From NCBI GenBank assembly GCA_030442055.1, contig JAUJEB010000008.1, positions 273,112-337,111 on the forward strand: a stretch of DNA of 64,000 nt, in the 5' to 3' direction. This stretch comes from Agaribacillus aureus (GTDB lineage: Bacteria > Bacteroidota > Bacteroidia > Cytophagales > Cyclobacteriaceae). The stretch's first letter is position 1. Each line of letters begins with the position of its first letter. Of this stretch, positions 1 through 9,074 are shown piece by piece. The position numbers were made by a program, and so were the translations under genes. Below the pieces are notes generated by a model. That model made no database searches and was not told the origin of the DNA. It saw only the letters and a list, made by a program, of their open reading frames with translations.

Positions 1-2
1 AC

Positions 3-584
3 CGTGAATTACTCCTGAAGGTTTATAAAAATACCAAGCCCCCCTACTGGCAGGAGCTGGAAAAGCCCGTTGTAAAATATATTGTGCAGGCCGCGGCTTC
101 TGAATTGGTAAAACAATACTTTCAGGGTGTGGCCCACCTTTTTGATCATTTGGAGGCCGTTACAAATGAGATACTGGTGCTTAAGCTGAAGGAAATAATC
201 CTGCTGCTGTTACAAACCAAAGAGTCTGAAAAGATCACGCAAATTATGCGAAGTCTTTTTTCAGAGCGCACATTTACCTTTAAAGAAATAGTAGAAAGTA
301 ATATCTGTGAGCCACTGAGTCTTGAACACCTTGCTGCTTTGACCCATCATAGCCTGTCATCTTTTAAAAGAGAGTTTAAAAGAATATATGATACTTCTCC
401 GGGAGTTTATATCATGAATCGGCGAACCGAAAAAGTGGCAGACCTTTTAAAGCTATCAGATAAAACCATAAGCAGTATTGGATATGAATGTGGTTTCAGC
501 AGTCCAACCCATTTATCCCGCATCTTTAAGGCCAAATATGGCGTCACACCTTCCGAATTTCGTTTGAGCTTCTCAGATAAGTAA
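3..584 (+). CDS. AraC-family transcriptional regulator, 5' end outside the window
   Basis: The frame is open to the left edge of the window, so this is the C-terminal part of a longer gene. The first start inside the window, GTG at 84, is internal and not the true start. The last ~100 residues form the AraC/XylS DNA-binding domain, with two helix-turn-helix units. The first is around LAALTHHSLSSFKREFK (about 325-380). The second is around TISSIGYECGFSSPTHLSRI (about 465-530), followed by the typical F-x-x-x-Y-G-V-T-P-S-E-F-R ending. The visible upstream ~100 residues are helical and leucine-rich and do not reveal the ligand. Nothing downstream identifies its target; the MDR reductase at 939 is a possible neighbour target, but this is only inference. 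Confidence 0.85.
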   Translation, partial: RELLLKVYKNTKPPYWQELEKPVVKYIVQAAASELVKQYFQGVAHLFDHLEAVTNEILVLKLKEIILLLLQTKESEKITQIMRSLFSERTFTFKEIVESNICEPLSLEHLAALTHHSLSSFKREFKRIYDTSPGVYIMNRRTEKVADLLKLSDKTISSIGYECGFSSPTHLSRIFKAKYGVTPSEFRLSFSDK

Positions 585-690
585 TTGGGCTTTTTGAGAA
601 ATACCAGTATCGGGTTTTAGCGGACATTTGCATTAAACAATAGCGCATAGCAGCTTAGAAAGCTGTTTGTAAAATTCGAAGATTTTGGCG

Positions 691-903
691 ATGAATATTC
701 TAATTTTCAAAACGGACATTGATTGCGAACGGAGGTTTAATTATGTCAACTATTTATTCACAAATCATCCTCAGATATTTCAGTGGACCGTAGACAGTAA
801 AGACGTTGACAAGGTTTTAAGAGTAGAATCCTCCGAAAATATAACAGAATCGGATGTGATACAACTTCTGCGTAGAATCGGCATCTACTGCGAAGAACTA
901 TAA
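691..903 (+). CDS. small conserved hypothetical protein, ferredoxin-like/HMA-like fold suspected
   Basis: This 70-residue protein starts MNILIFKTDID and ends RRIGIYCEEL. An in-frame TTG lies 6 bases upstream at 685, but the ATG at 691 is the more credible start. The length and the beta-alpha-beta-beta-alpha-beta look (IFKTDI, an FQWTVD strand, VLRVES) resemble small Bacteroidota proteins related to heavy-metal-associated domains. The CxxC metal motif is absent, so metal transport is not supported. It lies 35 bases before the MDR reductase and could be co-transcribed with it. Function is unknown. Confidence 0.6.
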   Translation: MNILIFKTDIDCERRFNYVNYLFTNHPQIFQWTVDSKDVDKVLRVESSENITESDVIQLLRRIGIYCEEL

Positions 904-938
904 CGTTTTAGCATCAAAAAATAATCATCAATTAAAAT

Positions 939-1916
939 ATGAAAGCAGTTATCTGCCCTGCGTATGGCCCTCCTGAAGTCCTGCAAATCACGGAAGTAGA
1001 AAACCCTGTTCCTAAAGACAATGAAGTTCTCATCAGAATATATGCGACCACGGTAACAGCGGCAGATTTTAGAATGCGAAGCTTTACTATTCCTACTTCC
1101 GTCAGACTACCGGTCAGATTCGCACTTGGGTTCAGAAAACCTAAAAAACCCATTTTAGGTATCGAGTTGGCCGGCGAAATTGAATCTGTTGGAAAAGCGG
1201 TCACAAGATTTAAGAATGGTGATCAGGTTTTTGCCGCCACACTGAAGGAGTTTGGCGCATACGCAGAATTCAAGTGCCTACCTGAAGACGGGGCTATTGC
1301 CATAAAACCTGCTAACATTACCTATGAAGAGGCCGCCGCCCTGCCAATTGGTGCGCGAACAGCCCTTCACTATTTAAGAAAAGCTAATATCAGGGAGGGA
1401 CAAAAAGTACTTATTTACGGGGCATCCGGCAGTGTCGGTACTTACGCTGTACAACTTGCCAAACATTTCGGCGCTGAAGTAACAGGTGTTTGCAGCCGGG
1501 GGAATTTAGACTTGATAAAATCCCTGGGCGCTGACAAAGGGCTTGATTATAACGCTGAAGGTTTTAATCGGGAACTGGAGTTGTACGACATAATTTTTTT
1601 AGCCGTGGACAAATGGCCATTCTCAACCTGCCGTAAATACTTAAAAGCAGATGGAATTTATATAAATATTACAGAACCACTTCCTGGCCCGAGGATAATT
1701 TGGGCCTCCATCACAAGCCACAAGAAAATAATAATGGGAGAGGGCGCCCCTGAAACCGCAGAAGCTTTGATTTATTTAAAAGCGCTGGTGGAGGCGGGTA
1801 ATCTAAAGCCCGTCATCGACAGGAGCTATTCCCTGGACCAAATAGTGGAGGCACATCGCTATGTCGATAAGGGACGCAAAAAAGGGAATGTGGCGATAAC
1901 AATCAATCATGAATGA
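939..1916 (+). CDS. NAD(P)-dependent MDR oxidoreductase, quinone-oxidoreductase type
   Basis: This 325-residue medium-chain dehydrogenase/reductase has an N-terminal GroES-like domain (about 1-125) and a Rossmann domain. The nucleotide-binding loop YGASGSVG is at residues 160-167, followed by TYAVQLAKHFGAEVTGVCS. The zinc ligands of classical alcohol dehydrogenases are not seen (no GHE or GxCGxD motif), which points to the zinc-independent quinone reductase/crotonyl-CoA reductase-like branch using NADPH. The start MKAVICPAYGPPEVL is the canonical N-terminus of the family. The substrate cannot be read from sequence. It is probably cytosolic. Confidence 0.85.
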   Translation: MKAVICPAYGPPEVLQITEVENPVPKDNEVLIRIYATTVTAADFRMRSFTIPTSVRLPVRFALGFRKPKKPILGIELAGEIESVGKAVTRFKNGDQVFAATLKEFGAYAEFKCLPEDGAIAIKPANITYEEAAALPIGARTALHYLRKANIREGQKVLIYGASGSVGTYAVQLAKHFGAEVTGVCSRGNLDLIKSLGADKGLDYNAEGFNRELELYDIIFLAVDKWPFSTCRKYLKADGIYINITEPLPGPRIIWASITSHKKIIMGEGAPETAEALIYLKALVEAGNLKPVIDRSYSLDQIVEAHRYVDKGRKKGNVAITINHE

Positions 1917-2110
1917 CGCCAGGGAAATGACGGGAAGTGAATTGGTTAGATCAGGGCTTACAAACCAATAATCTTCATTGGCTAAGAGATAAATAGCTTA
2001 GCTTTATTCTATTACAACTTTTCGACCCCTTTTTGACTTTGTCAGGAGGCTTCTGTCACACTCATTAATTTAATGTGTCCAACCATCAAACAAATTAAAT
2101 ATTTTAAAAA

Positions 2111-2521
2111 ATGAGTGAGAAAAATTTTGATGTACAAAGCATTGCCATCAATGCCAACCCCGATCAGGTATTTGAATTTATCGCGGAACCCACCAACGTT
2201 CCGAAATGGGCCATTGGTTTTTCTGCGGTGGATGGTGAAACTGCCATGATGGAGACACCCAACGGAAAAATGAAGATCGGTATGAAAATGTATGCTAATT
2301 CGGAGCTTCGAACGGTTGATACCGTAATGACCATGCCGGATGGAAGTATTGGCAAGGCCTTTTCCAGGATTACCGAAAATGACAATGGCGAATCGGCTGT
2401 ATTTACTTTTGTTTTAATGGCCCCGCCGGTTCCGCTGGAGGAGATGGAGGGCACCCTGGAAGAACAAAAGAAGCAATTGAAGGAAGAATTGCAATTGCTA
2501 AAGAAAATCATAGAGAATTAG
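2111..2521 (+). CDS. SRPBCC (START/Bet v1-like) family protein
   Basis: This 136-residue protein begins with the family pattern of a first strand, then NPDQVFEFIAEPTNVPKWA, where an aromatic helix follows the ligand-cup strand. It has a long C-terminal helix (EEMEGTLEEQKKQLKEEL). SRPBCC proteins bind hydrophobic ligands or modify them; no ligand is evident here. It is followed after 4 bases by a DUF1761 membrane protein and then by an ECF sigma factor on the same strand, an arrangement that suggests one operon. No signal peptide is present, so it is cytosolic. Confidence 0.75.
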   Translation: MSEKNFDVQSIAINANPDQVFEFIAEPTNVPKWAIGFSAVDGETAMMETPNGKMKIGMKMYANSELRTVDTVMTMPDGSIGKAFSRITENDNGESAVFTFVLMAPPVPLEEMEGTLEEQKKQLKEELQLLKKIIEN

Positions 2522-2525
2522 CCTG

Positions 2526-2927
2526 ATGAAAAATTCAATTCCTATAAAACACGGAGCGGTTATTACGGCAGGCCTCATTAATTTTGCGTTAGCATTTATA
2601 TGGTACGGACCTTTATTTGGAGAGGCCTGGTCCAAAGGGGCGGAGGTTGTGGACGCTAAAACCCCACCGCTTTGGGCAACAATCACCAGCTTTGTGATTG
2701 GCCTGATATCGTGTTATGGCATCGCTTTTTTGCTGAAGTGGACCCATCAGACGGGCTGGAACAATGGCATAAAATTAGGCCTTTTTGTGTCGGTGGTTTT
2801 TCTATTGCAGGTTGTAATTGGTCCATGGCTATTTGCCGGTAGATGGCTGTTATTTGTAGTAAATATGCCTTATTTCGCCATAACAGTCATCATAGCAGGT
2901 GCCATAATTGGAGCCTACCAAAAATGA
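2526..2927 (+). CDS. DUF1761-like integral membrane protein
   Basis: The 133 residues form about four hydrophobic helices: near 10-30 (ITAGLINFALAFIWYGPLF), 50-70, 80-105 and 110-130. The N-terminal FIWYGPLFGEAW pattern is typical of DUF1761 proteins, which have no established function. The gene begins 4 bases after the SRPBCC gene, so the two are probably translated from one message. The cellular location is the inner membrane. Confidence 0.7.
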   Translation: MKNSIPIKHGAVITAGLINFALAFIWYGPLFGEAWSKGAEVVDAKTPPLWATITSFVIGLISCYGIAFLLKWTHQTGWNNGIKLGLFVSVVFLLQVVIGPWLFAGRWLLFVVNMPYFAITVIIAGAIIGAYQK

Positions 2928-2992
2928 ATTTTATAGATTAACATGGCACCGCGTTTAAAGTGGTGTCATGCTATTTAAGTAACCGAAAGCAA

Positions 2993-3853
2993 ATGATGCA
3001 TAAGGGAAATTCTGAGATAGATGATAAAACGCTTGTCCGTCAAAGTCTTGCCGGCGATAAAACAGCTTTGGAAAACCTGATAAAGAAACACCAGACCTGG
3101 ATATACAACGTAGCTGTTAATCTTACCGGGAGTTCTGAAGATGCACTTGATCTAATGCAGGAAACCTTGATAAAGGTAATTACTAACCTCAGCAAATTTG
3201 AACATAAAAGTGCGTTTAGAACGTGGGTGTATCGTATTGTTAAAAATCAATTCTTAAATACAAGACGACAAAAAGCCTATCAACAAACGCTTTCATGGGA
3301 AGAATTCGGATCAGGGCTTGAGGCGATACCCAACGAAGAGCTTTCCGATACATTGTTAAATAAAGATCTGATTGTAAAAGAGGCCAAATTAAGTTGTATG
3401 AAAGGGATGTTACTTTGCTTCACACCTGAACAACGGCTGGTGTATGTGTTGGGAGAATTGTTTGAGGTGCCCGATGCCATAGCGAGTAAGGTGATGAACA
3501 TTACCAGGGCTAATTTTAGAAAAAGACTCAGCCGGGCGCGACAACAATTATATAGTTTTATGAATAGCAAGTGCGGATTGATTAATACGCAAAACCCCTG
3601 CAGATGCGCAAGAAAAACGAAAGGCTTTATAAAAAAAGGTTACGTCGATCCTGAGAATTTGCAATTTCAGGTCAAAACAATTGCAAAAATTAATCAGGTA
3701 ATCGACGGCAAATTGGATACCTATGAAAATGAAGGATATAAAGCCTATCGGCAACTGTTTCAGGAGCATAATTATCAAGAACCGGAAAATAAATTAGATT
3801 CACTCAAAAAACTATTGAACTCCGATTTAGTAAAGAAAATTTTTGAGTTATAA
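2993..3853 (+). CDS. ECF-type sigma-70 factor with C-terminal extension
   Basis: The sigma-2 region includes the core-binding stretch around DLMQETLIKVI and the -10-recognition stretch FRTWVYRIVKNQFLNTRR. The sigma-4 region is FTPEQRLVYVLGELFEV followed by a helix-turn-helix. After sigma-4 there is an unusual ~95-residue tail beginning with CGLINTQNPCRCARKTKG, a cysteine-rich segment that could bind metal, then a helical part. The start is placed at ATG 2993 (or ATG 2996); an in-frame GTG at 2960 would add residues unlike the family. No anti-sigma gene is adjacent, so the tail may carry the regulatory function (inference). It lies in the same direction as the SRPBCC and DUF1761 genes. Confidence 0.85.
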   Translation: MMHKGNSEIDDKTLVRQSLAGDKTALENLIKKHQTWIYNVAVNLTGSSEDALDLMQETLIKVITNLSKFEHKSAFRTWVYRIVKNQFLNTRRQKAYQQTLSWEEFGSGLEAIPNEELSDTLLNKDLIVKEAKLSCMKGMLLCFTPEQRLVYVLGELFEVPDAIASKVMNITRANFRKRLSRARQQLYSFMNSKCGLINTQNPCRCARKTKGFIKKGYVDPENLQFQVKTIAKINQVIDGKLDTYENEGYKAYRQLFQEHNYQEPENKLDSLKKLLNSDLVKKIFEL

Positions 3854-3873
3854 AACCGTATCCAGCCATGGCG

Positions 3874-4812
3874 TTATTTCAGATATTTAAAAGCCAGTAA
3901 ATATCCCCGGCTTCCACCACCTTCACTGGCGATAAACAGGTCTCCGTTTGGTGCAAAACAGATGCCTTCCGGTTGCCTGAAGGTTTTTGGGTTAAGTATG
4001 GCCAGGTCTTCCACTTTTCCTTTTTCATTCAAAATAATCAGCATTTTACCAACGGAATTAAGCAAGTAGATTTTATTGGTTTTGGGATGGACCGCTATGC
4101 CCGAAGGTTTAAAATCAGGCGACTTTTTGATTTTATAGTTATCAGGATGATCAACGATGAACTTAGTAATATCGCTGCGTTTAATGGTAATGAAAGGTTT
4201 TTCCTCAAATTTTTTTTCATCCAGGTTATAGGCGTAAATGGCTTTTCCCTTGCGCTTTTTTTTGTTAATACCGGCCTCTTCTTTACAGGCTATTAGTAAT
4301 TGCCTGGAAGTTGGCAAGTATCCAAGCCCCTCCACATCGTTTTTATCGCTTAGCGGTGTGTCGATAATCGCTGATTTAACTTTTTGCGTATTGGCAGCTG
4401 TAGTATCAAAGCTGTATATCTTTCCATTATTCTCAACGACATAGACTTTTCCATCGACCAGTTCGATGCCTTCGTAATCACCACTTTGGGCGAATTTTAT
4501 ACTGTATTGAATTTTTTCGTTGCCTAAATCATAAAAATAAGCCCTTCCTAATTCATCCTGTACGCATGCAAGTATGCTGTCTTTCACATAGGATAATCCG
4601 GATATCTCTTCCAGGTCAAAGTGCAGCTTGATTTTTTTATTGGGGTTTTCCAGGTCATAACCCAGTCGCTGTGCCTGCTTCAAAACGAATTCAGGATCGG
4701 GTTTTTCCTCCTTTATCATATTGCAGCCGGTCTGACAGGCCAGGAACAATGCTACAATTGTCAACAGTTTTAATCGCTGATTTGGCAGATTGGCTAAGGC
4801 TATTATACACAT
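3874..4812 (-). CDS. SdiA-regulated-type beta-propeller lipoprotein
   Basis: The ~312-residue protein starts MCIIALANLPNQRLKLL and has a hydrophobic signal ending in LFLAC, a probable lipoprotein cleavage site. An in-frame ATG at 4857 would add 15 residues before the signal and is less likely. The body has propeller-like repeats: EISGLSYVKDSILACVQDE, YEGIELVDGKVYVVENNG, NDVEGLGYLPTSRQLLIACK, FKPSGIAVHPKTNKIYLLN and PEGICFAPNGDLFIASEGG. These repeats match the SdiA-regulated/YjiK family. The biochemical role is unknown; location is likely the periplasm or outer membrane. It converges with the sigma gene, whose stop lies 21 bases away. Confidence 0.75.
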   Translation of the reverse strand: MCIIALANLPNQRLKLLTIVALFLACQTGCNMIKEEKPDPEFVLKQAQRLGYDLENPNKKIKLHFDLEEISGLSYVKDSILACVQDELGRAYFYDLGNEKIQYSIKFAQSGDYEGIELVDGKVYVVENNGKIYSFDTTAANTQKVKSAIIDTPLSDKNDVEGLGYLPTSRQLLIACKEEAGINKKKRKGKAIYAYNLDEKKFEEKPFITIKRSDITKFIVDHPDNYKIKKSPDFKPSGIAVHPKTNKIYLLNSVGKMLIILNEKGKVEDLAILNPKTFRQPEGICFAPNGDLFIASEGGGSRGYLLAFKYLK

Positions 4813-5027
4813 TTCGGTAAGATGATTTAAAGTACAAGCGTCATTAAAAATAGTCAATTAGCGCATATTCAGGTGTTATATTAACAACAATCTGATGCTT
4901 TTTAATGTTATTTCCATAGGGAAATTTATTGCCTCAAAAATATGATCTTCCAAAAGAATAATTTACATTAGTTGATGAAATGAACTGCCAAAAGCTGAAG
5001 TTTCGGGAAAATAAGTCGAATTGATCC

Positions 5028-6248
5028 ATGATTGTTGCAGAAGAGACAGCACTAATTAAAAATACCAGAGAGTATGCGGAGAGCATTTTAGAAAAGGAAA
5101 TGCCGAGCCATATGTGCTACCATGATACGCAGCACACCAGGGATGTGGTTTCTGCCTGTTATGAAATTGCCAAGGCTATTAACCTTCCCGAAGAGCAGAT
5201 TGAAACCGTTTTGTTGGCCGCATGGCTTCATGATACGGGGTATTACAATGGGAAATCAGATCATCATGAAGAGGAAAGCATCAACGTGGCCAGGGAATTT
5301 CTTGCCAAGGAAAATGTGGATCCTGAAAGAATTGAGCAGGTTGTAGGGGTCATAGCGGCTACTAAAATGCCACAGCAACCTACTAATATTATGGAGGAAG
5401 TCATCTGTGACGCCGACCTTTATCACCTGGCTTCCGACAACTACTTTCTGAAATCGGAGCAGCTAAAGAAAGAAATGGTTAAAACCAAGGGGATTGCCGA
5501 TGACGACGTGGAATGGTATGAAATGAATGTAGCCTTCTTCCAGGAACACAGTTATTTTACAGCCTATGGAAAAGAGGTCTTGAAGGAAAGAAAAGCGCAG
5601 AATCTGAAAAAGATCAAATCGAAGCTAAAAGAATTAAAATCTGATAAAAAATACCTCAAAAACCTGGAAAAGGAGGTAAGAAAATTAAGGGCAAAATTTA
5701 GCGAGGAGGCGCAAAGACCGGTTCGTGGTATAGAAACCATGTTTCGCGTTACATCCAAAAATCACTTAACACTAAGCGGGATGGCCGATAACAAGGCCAA
5801 CATTATGATTTCAATTAACTCGATCATTTTGTCTATATTAATGACGGTGCTCACCCGTAAGTTTGACGATTTCCCTAATCTGATCATCCCATCCCTGATA
5901 CTAACCATTACCAGTCTTTTAACCATAGTTTTTGCCGTATTGGCTACCCGCCCTAATGTTTCTACCGGGAAGTTTACCTCTGATGACATCTTAAACAAGC
6001 GAACCAATCTGCTGTTCTTCGGAAATTTTCATAGTATGGATCTGGGCGATTATGAATGGGGCATGAAGGAAATGATGAAGGATAAGGAATACCTGTACAG
6101 TAGTTTAATAAGAGACATCTACTTTTTGGGTATCGTATTGGGAAGGAAATACAAGCTATTAAGGATGTCTTATACGATCTTTATGTATGGTTTTGTCATT
6201 GCCATTATCAGCTTTCTCGCCGCATCTTTTTTCATCAAACCAGCGTAA
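5028..6248 (+). CDS. HD-domain protein fused to a Pycsar-effector-like (PycTM) membrane domain
   Basis: Residues ~20-190 form an HD phosphohydrolase-like domain, with H32, H36, the WLHDTGYY pair H68-D69 and a downstream CDADLYHL motif. A charged coiled coil follows (about 185-235). From about residue 240 the sequence has the PycTM signature FRVTSKNHLTLSGMADNKAN, two transmembrane helices (about 262-282 and 290-312) and a last helix near 382-402. In Pycsar immunity, PycTM effectors sense cyclic UMP or CMP made by a neighbouring cyclase and disrupt the membrane. No cyclase gene lies nearby, so the protein may be a stand-alone homologue with another signal; the HD domain could hydrolyse a nucleotide. 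The pathway role is inference. Confidence 0.8.
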   Translation: MIVAEETALIKNTREYAESILEKEMPSHMCYHDTQHTRDVVSACYEIAKAINLPEEQIETVLLAAWLHDTGYYNGKSDHHEEESINVAREFLAKENVDPERIEQVVGVIAATKMPQQPTNIMEEVICDADLYHLASDNYFLKSEQLKKEMVKTKGIADDDVEWYEMNVAFFQEHSYFTAYGKEVLKERKAQNLKKIKSKLKELKSDKKYLKNLEKEVRKLRAKFSEEAQRPVRGIETMFRVTSKNHLTLSGMADNKANIMISINSIILSILMTVLTRKFDDFPNLIIPSLILTITSLLTIVFAVLATRPNVSTGKFTSDDILNKRTNLLFFGNFHSMDLGDYEWGMKEMMKDKEYLYSSLIRDIYFLGIVLGRKYKLLRMSYTIFMYGFVIAIISFLAASFFIKPA

Positions 6249-6777
6249 ACCTAAATCATTAAATAAGTGTAGTGCTACAAATTTCAGTGAAGAAATTGGG
6301 TAGTGATATTTAAAAAATCTAATATTATTTCAGGCCTTGCCTTTTTCGGCGATTCTATTCTTAAAATAGTTATAATCCCGGCGATAAGACCGTTTTTTTA
6401 GCCGGATTCTGTTACAAAACAAAAATAGATCTATTCATGGAATAGCCCATTTTTTTAGCGGGATTTATAGAAAAAATTGCTTTATTTGTAGATTGTTCAG
6501 AGGTGATGGAGAATTGAAATCCAGGAGTAGCGCAAAGCAATTCGTAGGCGATGTGAGCAATTAATTAAATCAATTTCCTTTGAAAGGTCGTTATTTATTG
6601 TTATTATTCAAGTTAATAATTGGATAAAATCCCGAAATTCTGAGGTGATTTAAATCTTTTTTACTCACAATCGATTGATTTTAAGTCTTTTAGTATATTT
6701 ATTTTAAATATATTCTTAAATATGTCTTCGAGGCCTTTAGCCAAATTAAATCTTGAACTATCCCAGGTACCTGTATC
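6249..6777. other. long AT-rich intergenic region with a short direct repeat
   Basis: No gene is seen in these 529 bases. Two near-identical 16-base segments, TTTTTTTAGCcGGATT at 6393-6408 and TTTTTTTAGCgGGATT at 6450-6465, lie 57 bases apart. The first pairs partly with AATCCCGGC just upstream (6374-6382). The rest is AT-rich and probably contains the promoter of the kinase gene that starts at 6778, but no clear TAnnTTTG element was found near it. Confidence 0.4.
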
Positions 6778-9015
6778 GTGAGATTTTTTACTTATATATT
6801 ATGTGTATTGCTGGTTAGCTTTGATCTTTTGGGTCAGAGTGCTCAAGAGTTAAAACGCAATCTCCTCGCGGCCAAGGATTCGGCAAAAGTGGACATACTC
6901 AACCAACTGGGAGAATTATATTTGGAAACAAATATCGATTCGGCGATTTATTACTTCAACCAGGCTGGCAAAGTTTCCGAAGAAATCAAATATTTGGCGG
7001 GAGCCACCGACGCAACGGGCGGAAAAGGCTTTGCGCAAATGGCCAAGGGGAACAATGATAAGGCGGCTGCATTTTTCAGGCAGGCTTTAAAAAACATCGA
7101 CAGTCTAAATATCAAATCACAGAACAGGGAAGATTTCCTGCTCGGCCTGGCCAATGCCATAAAAGAGACATCACCACTGGAGGCTACCAAATTAGGTAAA
7201 GATGCACTGGCAATCTACCAGCAAAAAGAAGATAAACTCGGCCAGATTAAGGCATTGTCAAGCCTGGGGCAGATATATAACCGGAGAAAGAATTATCTGA
7301 CAGCCATAGACCAATATTCAGCAGCAATTGACCTGGCGAGGTCCTTAAATAAAAATAAACTTATCGGGCTTAACCTGATACGCGCGGCAGAACTTTTCTA
7401 TCTGCAGGAAAATACCGCCAAGGCCCTTGAATACTATTACCAAGCCATTGATATTGGCGATAACCTGAATGATAAGGATCTGGCGGCAAGTGCCAAGTTA
7501 AAGGTGGCTCACATTTACAATGACCAAAGAAAATACCAGCAAGCTATTGGTCTCTACCTGGATGTATTAAAGCATTACAATGCAAATGGAGATGTGGAAG
7601 GACAAATGAATTTGAATTACTTCATTGGACTTTCATACAAAGGTAAGCGGGATCCGAAGACAGCGCTCATTTATTTTTTTAAGGCCCACAAGTATGCAAA
7701 GGACCTGGGGAATAAAAAAATGATGGCGAAGAACTACAATGAAAGGGCCAGGAGCTATTTGAACCTGGGGAAAGTTGCATTGGCCACCAAAAATGCCAAT
7801 TGGTCGTTAGCGCTTTCGCAGAAAGAGGGTTTTTTAGAGGAACTGATGTATGTCAATCTGATTTATTCCGATATCAAGGCAGCATCGAAGAAGTATGGGG
7901 AAGCGCTTGTATACTATAAAAGATATTCCAGCTATCGTGATAAGTTGTTCCAGGAGCAAAAGGACTTGGAAATGATGGCCATGGAAAATGAATTTGAAAG
8001 CCGGGGACGCGAGATTGAAAAACTATATTTTGAGAAAGAAAAAGCCTCTCAACTGAAGGTGGCCGAAACAGAAAAAAAGGGTCGCATGGCGGTTGATGAA
8101 AAGAATAATGAATTGTTTCAGCTAAATGCCAAAAATGACAAGCTGAAAAATAATACTTTGATTGGCAGCATGATTCTGCTGCTGCTATTTTCCCTGGGGA
8201 CCATTCTGGCTTACAAGAACAAATTGGATGACAATAAGATTTTAATCAACCAAAAGGATGAGATCTTAAAGCAAAAGGAAAATTTGCTGAAGAAAAATAA
8301 GCGGCTGATCGAACTGAATGAAGAAAAAGACAATTTGGTTAATATGGTTGCCCACGACCTGAGGAGTCCGCTGGATCAGATCAAGGGGCTGGTCAATGTA
8401 ATTAACATGAATTCAGCGTCCAGGGTTAAAGGTAAGAATCAGGAATATATAGACATGATTTCCTATGCTACCGAAAGAATGAGGAGCTTAATTGGCCGTA
8501 CCTTAAACATCAGAAACATTGATAAGCAAGAGATAGATCCTCACGATGAGGTTTTTGATGTGTCTAAGGTGGTGGACGAGGTTTTAAACAATTTTGTGGA
8601 ACTGGCCAACAGGAAAAACCTCACCATTCACAGTGAATTACAAAGAAATGGCTGCTTGGTAAAAGCCGATATCAACTACATGGTGCAAATATTGGAGAAT
8701 TTGATTTCCAATGCCATTAAGTTCTCGCCACGCGGAAAAGGTATACGGGTGAAAGCGGGGAAATACAATAACCTGGTGAGAGTAGAGGTAATCGACCAGG
8801 GACCCGGTATCAGAGAAGAAGATATGCCCAAGTTATTCAAGAAATTTCAGCGTTTGGCTGCCAGGCCAACCGCCAATGAGGATTCCACAGGTTTGGGGCT
8901 GTCTATTGTGAAAAGATTTGTTGAATCCATGGGTGGAGAGGTCAGGTGTGAAAGCACCTTTGGTGAAGGTGCTAACTTTATAGTTGAGTTCAATAGCCAC
9001 GACCCGGAGGTTTAA
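6778..9015 (+). CDS. TPR-containing sensor histidine kinase
   Basis: The 745-residue protein starts at GTG 6778 with a signal-like segment (MRFFTYILCVLLVSFDLLGQ). Residues ~35-400 are tetratricopeptide repeats (for example KNYLTAIDQYSAAIDLARSL and ENTAKALEYYYQAIDIGDNL). A coiled coil follows, then one transmembrane helix near 460-480 (SMILLLLFSLGTILAY), and a kinase core: H-box MVAHDLRSPLDQIKG, N-box NLISNAIKFSP, G1 DQGPGI and G2 STGLGLSIVKRF. The TPR domain should lie in the periplasm and the kinase in the cytoplasm. No response regulator is adjacent, so its partner is elsewhere. This architecture is common in Bacteroidota. Confidence 0.9.
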   Translation: MRFFTYILCVLLVSFDLLGQSAQELKRNLLAAKDSAKVDILNQLGELYLETNIDSAIYYFNQAGKVSEEIKYLAGATDATGGKGFAQMAKGNNDKAAAFFRQALKNIDSLNIKSQNREDFLLGLANAIKETSPLEATKLGKDALAIYQQKEDKLGQIKALSSLGQIYNRRKNYLTAIDQYSAAIDLARSLNKNKLIGLNLIRAAELFYLQENTAKALEYYYQAIDIGDNLNDKDLAASAKLKVAHIYNDQRKYQQAIGLYLDVLKHYNANGDVEGQMNLNYFIGLSYKGKRDPKTALIYFFKAHKYAKDLGNKKMMAKNYNERARSYLNLGKVALATKNANWSLALSQKEGFLEELMYVNLIYSDIKAASKKYGEALVYYKRYSSYRDKLFQEQKDLEMMAMENEFESRGREIEKLYFEKEKASQLKVAETEKKGRMAVDEKNNELFQLNAKNDKLKNNTLIGSMILLLLFSLGTILAYKNKLDDNKILINQKDEILKQKENLLKKNKRLIELNEEKDNLVNMVAHDLRSPLDQIKGLVNVINMNSASRVKGKNQEYIDMISYATERMRSLIGRTLNIRNIDKQEIDPHDEVFDVSKVVDEVLNNFVELANRKNLTIHSELQRNGCLVKADINYMVQILENLISNAIKFSPRGKGIRVKAGKYNNLVRVEVIDQGPGIREEDMPKLFKKFQRLAARPTANEDSTGLGLSIVKRFVESMGGEVRCESTFGEGANFIVEFNSHDPEV

Positions 9016-9074
9016 CCTTTAATAAAACAGCCTCAACTTTTCAACCCCAACCCTGTAATAGCATCTTTCAGGCC

